A DNA stretch of 64,000 bases from an uncultured Caryophanales bacterium (GTDB lineage: Bacteria > Bacillota_I > Bacilli_A > RFN20 > CAG-449). The notes beneath the pieces are model-generated. The model did no database searches, was not told the origin of the DNA, and saw nothing but the letters and a program-made list of their open reading frames with translations. Positions 58,689 through 64,000 of the stretch are shown one piece after another; within the stretch, counting starts at the first letter, position 1; each line of letters begins with the position of its first letter. The stretch covers positions 1-64,000 of the forward strand of contig CAMCEE010000001.1 in assembly GCA_945873815.1 (NCBI GenBank). The letters are read 5' to 3'. The translations under genes were made by a program, and so were the position numbers.

Positions 58689-61600
58689 TTAATTATCTTC
58701 TTCTATTTGAGAGGAAGTTTTTTTCTTATATGTTCTTTTCTTTTTTGGTTTATTGTTTTCTTCTTTTTTATCAGTCTCTTCTTCGCTTATAGGAGATTCT
58801 TTTTTATCTTCATCATTATTTTCTTCATCTTGTATTGAAGTAGAATCTTCGTTAACAACATCTATTTCATTATTGTCTATTAGAGTTTCTTGAGAAAGTG
58901 GTGTTTCTACATTTTCTTCAATTTCTTTTTCGTCACTTTCTTCTACAACTAAGTCTTCCTTGTCATCTTCAATCGTTTCTTCTTTAGATTCTTCTTGCTC
59001 TACAACATATTTTTTAGGTAAAGGTAGAACTTTAAATGTATATAACGAATAGAAGATACTTGCGCCTAGAAGAATACATACACTGATGATATTGATAATA
59101 AGGCCGAATACGCCATTACTAAAGAAGACTGTAATCAATGTTGAAATACCAAATATAGATAAACACATGATGCTCCATTTACTGAAATATCTATGTTTTA
59201 GAATGATTGAATAGATTAGGAAGAATGCGATGAATCCACCTAAGACTAATGTTTGAATGTATTGAATAAATGATGTTTCTTGGACTTGAACTTGTAATTC
59301 TTCAATGAAGAGGAAATGCGATAATTTATTTATTTTTGTAACGAGATATCCATCTTCGATTGTATAAGCACCAATCGCAGGAGCACTCCCTTTTCTAATA
59401 TAATGAATTTCACTAGCATTATGAATATGCGATACAATGAAATCCATGTCCTCATTAATCGTTGAAGGAAGTTTGATTCTCAAAGTATATGTTTTATTTG
59501 GATCGAGAATATATTCGCTTCCATCAGTATTTAATACTTTGATATCGTATACTCCTATTAATTTTTCATTATTTTTAACATATGCGGAGTAACTTTCTTC
59601 TCTAAAATCAATAACATTACTTGATAGGGAAACAGTAGTTATAAACCCTTCCTCGGTTGATATCGATGTACCATTATTATTCAATTCTTCTATTGCTGGA
59701 GAAATCGTTAATGTTGCAGTTTTAGATTCAATGTTATTGTGATTGGAATCTACATGGAATATTAAGGTTACCTCATATGTTCCAGGCTTTGTTTGAGAAT
59801 TGTTTTCGTATGAAACAGTTACTCCAGAAGGAAGAGTACCTTCGTATTCTAACGAATGGATTTCACCATTGTATTCAAATGTTTTATTAGAGAAAGAAAT
59901 ACCAGAAACATCATATGTTGCTTTTTGAATAATAAATGGATATTCTAATATCTCTTTAACAGTGTTATCCCAACAATAATTATTATTTATTAACTTAATT
60001 TGTACAACGTAGGTTCCTGCTTCCGTTTTTTCATTACTGTGATTTAATACCCTGTAATATTCACTTTCTGGAATTGTATATGTTTGAACATTACCGTTAT
60101 ATAGGAAAACAGTTGTATCTTTTAAAGGTCTATTAATTACGAATGGATTAATTGTTAATGTAGCATGCATATCTTTAATGGATTCATAGTTTCCATTTTC
60201 GATTTCATCACTTGTGAAAGAGACACTAATACTATACGTTCCTACATTTGTTCCATGTCCATTATAAGATACTTTGACTCCATCAGGTAATGTGCCTTTT
60301 ATATCGATTCTATGAGATGAGCCATCATAAGTGACTTCTTCGTTTTCAAAAGAAATACCACTCATATCATATTTTGCTTTACTTATAGTGAAAGTGTAGA
60401 TTAATGGATGAGAGTCTTCATTATCTCCTTTCCATGAATAGTGTTCTTCATCTTTTAATGTGATTTCGACATTGTATTTGCTTGCGTTCACCTGAACGTT
60501 GTTAGTTATTGTATATAATTCGGAAGAAGCGATAGTATATGTTTGTTCTTGTCCGTTATAGACGAATTCTGTATTATCCTGTGCAGGTTTATCAACTCCA
60601 ATCTTAGTGATAGTAAGCGTTCCTACCATATCATTAATTATTTCATAGTTAGGATCGCTACTAGTGAATCGGATATGTATATCGTAAGTTCCTATTTCAG
60701 TATGGAATCCTTCAACTGACTCACACGTTAAGCCTTCTGGAAGCTCACCTGTGATTTCAAGTGTATGAGGCTTTCCATCATATTCTACTTTTTTATCATT
60801 TAATGAAATAGACGATAAATCATATATAGCCTTATGAATGGTGAATGGAAAAATAATGTCTTCGGTTGTTTCATTTTCCCAATAAGTATTCACTTTATCT
60901 TTTAACACATATTTGACTTCATATGATCCTGCATTTGTTTGAATATAATTAGAAACGGTATAATAATCGCTTAGTGTTACATTATATGTTTGTTCTTGTT
61001 TATTATAAGTGAATGTACGATTATCTATTTGAGGTTTAGCAACAATATGTGGAGTGATAGTTAATTCAACTGTCTTAGGTTGTATTTCGTTATAGTTTTC
61101 AAAATCACCATCGTATGTAGCAGTGATTTCATATTTTCCTACAACTGTTCCTTTTCCTTCATATGAAACTGTTAATCCTTGAGGTAAGGTTCCATTATGA
61201 ACGATTGTATGTTCGTTTCCATCATATTCGATTGATGTGTTTTCAAATGGAGCATTGGATAAATCATAGGTTCCTTTGATAATGATAAAATCGTATTCTA
61301 AAGTTTTATCATTTCTTCCATCATCCCAGTACGTGTTATTTGTATCAAATAATGAGACTGTAACAGTATGTATTCCTGCGATTGTTTGTTTATTACCTTC
61401 TATTTTGTAATATTCTGATTCACTTAATTCGAAAGTTTGAAGGGATCCATCATAAATATAGACTTTTCCTTCATTAATGATTTCTGGGAAAGGAATGTGT
61501 CTTTTTGTGATTTTAAGAATCGCTGACTTTGATGAAACATCGTTATAATTATTAGTATCATAAACGAAAGATGCAGTCGCGTGATATTCGCCTACTATCG

Positions 61601-63335
61601 TACCTTCATTATTCGTATATGTAACAGATAAGCCTTTAGGCAATGTTCCAGTTATTTCTATTTTTTGAATTTCTTTATTGTATTCAACGGTCTTATTGAC
61701 AAAATCAAATGTAGAAGTATCAAAAGTTGCTTTATTAATTGTAAAATCAATCGTATGATCGTCGAATGATCCATCGGCCCAGACGTGATTCTCTTTATCT
61801 TTTAATGATATTGTTATTGAATAATTTCCTGCGTTAGTTTGTGTATTTCCTGTAATAGTATATAATGGGCTTTCTTTGATATGAATTGTTTGAGGTGAAC
61901 CATTATATGTAAGGATTTTTTCTTCTGCATCTATTAAAGGATATTCTATTCGATTTAAAACCTTATATGTGAAGGAACTTACTTCACTATCAGTCCATAA
62001 TTTTCTTGTTTTGATAGCATTAATAGTGACTTCTTTACTTGTATTATTCTCAGAATCAATGTGAATTTTTTCTCCTGGAGTATATTTTATGCCCGTATAT
62101 TGGTTTGGAATAGAACCATCTAGAGTATAGTAGATTACCGCAGGATCTTTAGCTTCAATTTTGAATTTAACATCAATTGCATTAGTGGAAACTGAAGGAA
62201 TCTCCCCATCAACTTCTGGTCTTTCCATCATTGTTTCAATGATTTCCCATCCATTTGTACCTATAGTAAAATTATTAAGTAACGGTTCATATATACTAGT
62301 ACTATTTGGGACAATATAGAATGCTTGAGGTGTAGAAGTTATTGGGAAAGCATTATCGCTTATTGTTGCAATGGATGTCCCTAAAAAATACACTGTAGAT
62401 AAACTATTGCATTCTAAAAATGCTTGTTCATTAATCGTTGTAATATTTTTAGATAGAATGACTGTTTCTAGATCGGTACAACTTGTAAAAGAGTTCGTAT
62501 TGATTGTCGTTACATTTTCACCTAATATTAGACTTTTAATCTTTGAGCATTCGTAGAAGGCATAACTACCAATTTTAGTTATATGTTGTCCAATATGTAT
62601 TGTTTCGATTTGATTTGAATAATCGTTATACCATGGTGAGCGCGTAGATGGTATATAATCATAATCATCCATATCTCCATTTCCATCGATATGAAGAGAT
62701 TTTCTTGATGGACTATATACCCACCAGGCTTTTTCGTTGTTTGTAAATGGAGTTTTTTCAATTATATTCCATGAGGAAAGAGAAGAGACTTTTATGCATT
62801 CGTAGTTAGACGAAGAATCTTTTGGAACACAAATGTCTCCAGTAGAATCTATTCCTTCAAATGCGTTAGATGAAATATTTAGTTCATTAGGAAATTCGGT
62901 TGAAAAAGCGATGAAGTTTAAATTCGAACAATTTGCAAAAGCGTAATTTTTAATAGTTTTTGTTGCTTCTGGAAAAGTTACATTGGTAAGGTTAACGAAA
63001 TCTTTAAATGCATTTTCACCGATTGATGTAATTTCAGAACCAAACTCGATTTGCGTGATTGTTTGAGAATATGAATCCCAAGGTCTAGTAGAAAGGTCGC
63101 TAAAATCATCGATTTCTCCACTTCCTTTTATAGTTAAGAATTCGTTATTATTAGATAGTTCAAAAGTGATGCTTGTATTTTTGAGGTTATGAATGGGATT
63201 ATCTATTTGATTATATTTAGTGTTATCTTTTTCAATATTTGATGTATTAATTGATGAACTTAAATATAGAATACCAAATAATGCAAATAATGATAGACTA
63301 GTTAAAAATAGAGCATTTCTTCTAAACTTTTCCAT
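58689..63335 (-). CDS. Giant surface protein: LRR, chitobiase-like domain, five MBG-type double repeats, three membrane helices, acidic cytosolic tail
   Basis: 1548 residues. An N-terminal hydrophobic segment (about 7-26) is a signal or anchor. Residues about 55-345 carry BspA-like leucine-rich repeats ('ITSIGENAFKDFVNLTNVTFP'). A CHB_HEX_C-like beta domain follows (about 371-455; 'VIYYTLDGSIPN'). Five tandem units of about 150 residues (462-1212) each combine a 'YNG..QTY.....N.QTNAG.Y' half and a 'YDG..H...GTLP.G..VSYE..GT.VGTY' half, like MBG domains of adhesins. About 140 residues later come three membrane helices (about 1345-1435) and a 112-residue acidic tail ending in 'KPKKKRTYKKKTSSQ'. 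An adhesin or glycan-binding role is inferred. Confidence 0.8.
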   Translation of the reverse strand: MEKFRRNALFLTSLSLFALFGILYLSSSINTSNIEKDNTKYNQIDNPIHNLKNTSITFELSNNNEFLTIKGSGEIDDFSDLSTRPWDSYSQTITQIEFGSEITSIGENAFKDFVNLTNVTFPEATKTIKNYAFANCSNLNFIAFSTEFPNELNISSNAFEGIDSTGDICVPKDSSSNYECIKVSSLSSWNIIEKTPFTNNEKAWWVYSPSRKSLHIDGNGDMDDYDYIPSTRSPWYNDYSNQIETIHIGQHITKIGSYAFYECSKIKSLILGENVTTINTNSFTSCTDLETVILSKNITTINEQAFLECNSLSTVYFLGTSIATISDNAFPITSTPQAFYIVPNSTSIYEPLLNNFTIGTNGWEIIETMMERPEVDGEIPSVSTNAIDVKFKIEAKDPAVIYYTLDGSIPNQYTGIKYTPGEKIHIDSENNTSKEVTINAIKTRKLWTDSEVSSFTYKVLNRIEYPLIDAEEKILTYNGSPQTIHIKESPLYTITGNTQTNAGNYSITISLKDKENHVWADGSFDDHTIDFTINKATFDTSTFDFVNKTVEYNKEIQKIEITGTLPKGLSVTYTNNEGTIVGEYHATASFVYDTNNYNDVSSKSAILKITKRHIPFPEIINEGKVYIYDGSLQTFELSESEYYKIEGNKQTIAGIHTVTVSLFDTNNTYWDDGRNDKTLEYDFIIIKGTYDLSNAPFENTSIEYDGNEHTIVHNGTLPQGLTVSYEGKGTVVGKYEITATYDGDFENYNEIQPKTVELTITPHIVAKPQIDNRTFTYNKQEQTYNVTLSDYYTVSNYIQTNAGSYEVKYVLKDKVNTYWENETTEDIIFPFTIHKAIYDLSSISLNDKKVEYDGKPHTLEITGELPEGLTCESVEGFHTEIGTYDIHIRFTSSDPNYEIINDMVGTLTITKIGVDKPAQDNTEFVYNGQEQTYTIASSELYTITNNVQVNASKYNVEITLKDEEHYSWKGDNEDSHPLIYTFTISKAKYDMSGISFENEEVTYDGSSHRIDIKGTLPDGVKVSYNGHGTNVGTYSISVSFTSDEIENGNYESIKDMHATLTINPFVINRPLKDTTVFLYNGNVQTYTIPESEYYRVLNHSNEKTEAGTYVVQIKLINNNYCWDNTVKEILEYPFIIQKATYDVSGISFSNKTFEYNGEIHSLEYEGTLPSGVTVSYENNSQTKPGTYEVTLIFHVDSNHNNIESKTATLTISPAIEELNNNGTSISTEEGFITTVSLSSNVIDFREESYSAYVKNNEKLIGVYDIKVLNTDGSEYILDPNKTYTLRIKLPSTINEDMDFIVSHIHNASEIHYIRKGSAPAIGAYTIEDGYLVTKINKLSHFLFIEELQVQVQETSFIQYIQTLVLGGFIAFFLIYSIILKHRYFSKWSIMCLSIFGISTLITVFFSNGVFGLIINIISVCILLGASIFYSLYTFKVLPLPKKYVVEQEESKEETIEDDKEDLVVEESDEKEIEENVETPLSQETLIDNNEIDVVNEDSTSIQDEENNDEDKKESPISEEETDKKEENNKPKKKRTYKKKTSSQIEEDN
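59700..61950 (-). repeat. Five tandem about 450-bp repeats inside the giant surface gene
   Basis: The coding repeats are clear at protein level ('YDMSGISFENEEVTYDG', 'YDVSGISFSNKTFEYNG', 'YDLSSISLNDKKVEYDG') but diverged at DNA level, unlike the nearly identical LRR repeats at 66-1490, so the array is old. Confidence 0.75.
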
Positions 63336-63524
63336 ACATAACTCCTTGTTATTTTTTCTTGTTTTCTAATAAACAATATATTTATATTGTATTAGAAAGA
63401 TAAAATAATTGCAAATGAGTATAGAAAAATATGCCATTTTTTGTAGAATTATAGATTGTTTTAGTGTAATTTCTAATATTAGTCGATTTTGTGATAGAAT
63501 ATTAATGAGGATTAGAGAATAAAA

Positions 63525-63725
63525 ATGAACGAAAAAGAAATAAAAGTAAAAACGAATAATGATAAAATTAATGATAAGAAGGATCTTTCATTAAGCGAAA
63601 GAGAACGCCTTATTAGAGCATACGAAAAAAAGATGAAAATAGGATCTTCTTACAAAGTGAAAAAAGAAAAGAAAAATAGTGATTCTAATATTAATTTATG
63701 CGATACGCATTGGGACGGAGCATAA
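63525..63725 (+). CDS. Small charged protein, 66 aa
   Basis: Very rich in Lys, Glu, Asp and Asn with 'LSLSERERLIRAYEKKMKIGSSYKVKKEKK' in the middle and 'LCDTHWDGA' at the end. No family recognised. GAGGATTAGAG precedes the ATG. It lies 2 bp before the DUF1294 gene, so the two are probably cotranscribed. The TTAGTG/GATAGAAT region before it could be a promoter. Confidence 0.5.
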   Translation: MNEKEIKVKTNNDKINDKKDLSLSERERLIRAYEKKMKIGSSYKVKKEKKNSDSNINLCDTHWDGA

Positions 63726-63727
63726 AT

Positions 63728-64000
63728 ATGAAATATGTTTTATTTACCTATTTAGGATTAGTTTTCATTATGTCTATCATAACTTTTTTTCTATTCGGAA
63801 TAGATAAAAGTAGAGCGATTCATTATAAGGATAGAATAAGAGAAAGGACGCTCCTATTCTTTATTATTATGGGTGGAGCTATTGGAGGAATACTAGGTAG
63901 TGCGATTTTTCATCATAAAACAAGAAAAAATAGATTTAGAATCGCATTTGCGTTTTCACTTATTCTTGAAGTTCTTATTTTTGTAGGAATTATGGTTCTT
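63728..64000 (+). CDS. DUF1294 family membrane protein, partial
   Basis: 91 residues up to the window end with no stop; at least three membrane segments are seen. 'LFGIDKSRAIHYKDRIRERTLLFFIIMGGAIGGILGSAIFHHKTRKNRFR' is the DUF1294 signature ('DK..A......RI.E..L......GG..G...G...F.HKT.K..F'). Function unknown. The family is usually 85-120 residues, so little is missing. Confidence 0.88.
   Translation, partial: MKYVLFTYLGLVFIMSIITFFLFGIDKSRAIHYKDRIRERTLLFFIIMGGAIGGILGSAIFHHKTRKNRFRIAFAFSLILEVLIFVGIMVL

Noticed and set aside
1-64000. Use of TGA as tryptophan (mycoplasma code)
   Set aside because: Real genes end at TGA (for example the SpoIIE-like gene and the AbiEi-like gene), and full-length conserved proteins use TGG for Trp.
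1-64000. CRISPR array, rRNA or tRNA genes
   Set aside because: No short regularly spaced repeats outside coding regions were seen, and no tRNA cloverleaf or rRNA stretch was recognised; the regular repeats at 66-1490 and 59700-61950 are coding.

Overview
The window is about 30% G+C (by eye) and uses the standard genetic code: TGA ends real genes such as the SpoIIE-like gene. It comes from a low-GC Gram-positive of the Bacilli side of the Bacillota. Evidence is the Bacillus-like gene order divIC-spoIIE-tilS-ftsH-dusB-lysS and dnaX-ybaB-recR-tmk-holB-ricT-rsmI, AGGAGG-type ribosome binding sites, many lipoproteins, and comFA/comFC. SpoIIE-like and SpoIIQ-like proteins suggest an endospore former or a descendant of one. 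The sequence alone does not fix the genus.

Layout. (1) 1-11.2 kb is an accessory, IS-rich island. It holds a BspA-like leucine-rich repeat protein, a complete IS1634-type element bounded by a 69-bp target duplication, an IS110-family element, an IS30 element that cut off two neighbouring genes, a 60-bp IS-end remnant, and several unrecognised small genes. Two of these are paralogues; one is paired with a small protein of possible DUF7662 type. (2) 11.25-19.5 kb (+) is the divIC to lysS core block. (3) 19.6-26.8 kb (-) is the dnaX to rsmI core block plus a phosphatase-superfamily gene. (4) 27.1-29.4 kb (+) is prfA-prmC and a small exported protein. (5) 29.5-51 kb is a beta-glucan utilisation locus. 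It has a long minus-strand operon (solute-binding lipoprotein, two permeases, two big surface lipoproteins, a large glycoside phosphorylase, two GH16 endoglucanases, an MsmK-type ATPase), a divergent third GH16-like lipoprotein, a membrane-protein/YesL-like/LacI operon and a GH3 beta-glucosidase. (6) 51-58.6 kb (+) holds tsaC, rpiB, a SpoIIQ-like gene, an orphan AbiEi-like gene between IS3-type ends, comFA-comFC, a cold shock protein, and an ABC-2 exporter with a LytTR/DUF3021 pair. (7) 58.7-63.3 kb (-) is a 1548-residue surface protein with five tandem double repeats. (8) The right end has a small charged protein and a partial DUF1294 protein.

How the genes work together. In the glucan locus, lipoprotein GH16 enzymes would cut beta-1,3 (or mixed) glucan at the surface, the ABC importer would bring in oligosaccharides, and the cytosolic phosphorylase and GH3 enzyme would release glucose-1-phosphate and glucose. 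A shared palindromic box, GAAACCGATTTCC, sits in both halves of the divergent 44.1-44.4 kb control region. A related box lies in front of the operon that ends in the lacI gene, so I infer one LacI-family regulon. In the core, two stem-loops place start or ribosome-binding signals inside hairpins (in front of spoIIE and of the 29038 gene), which may be translational switches.
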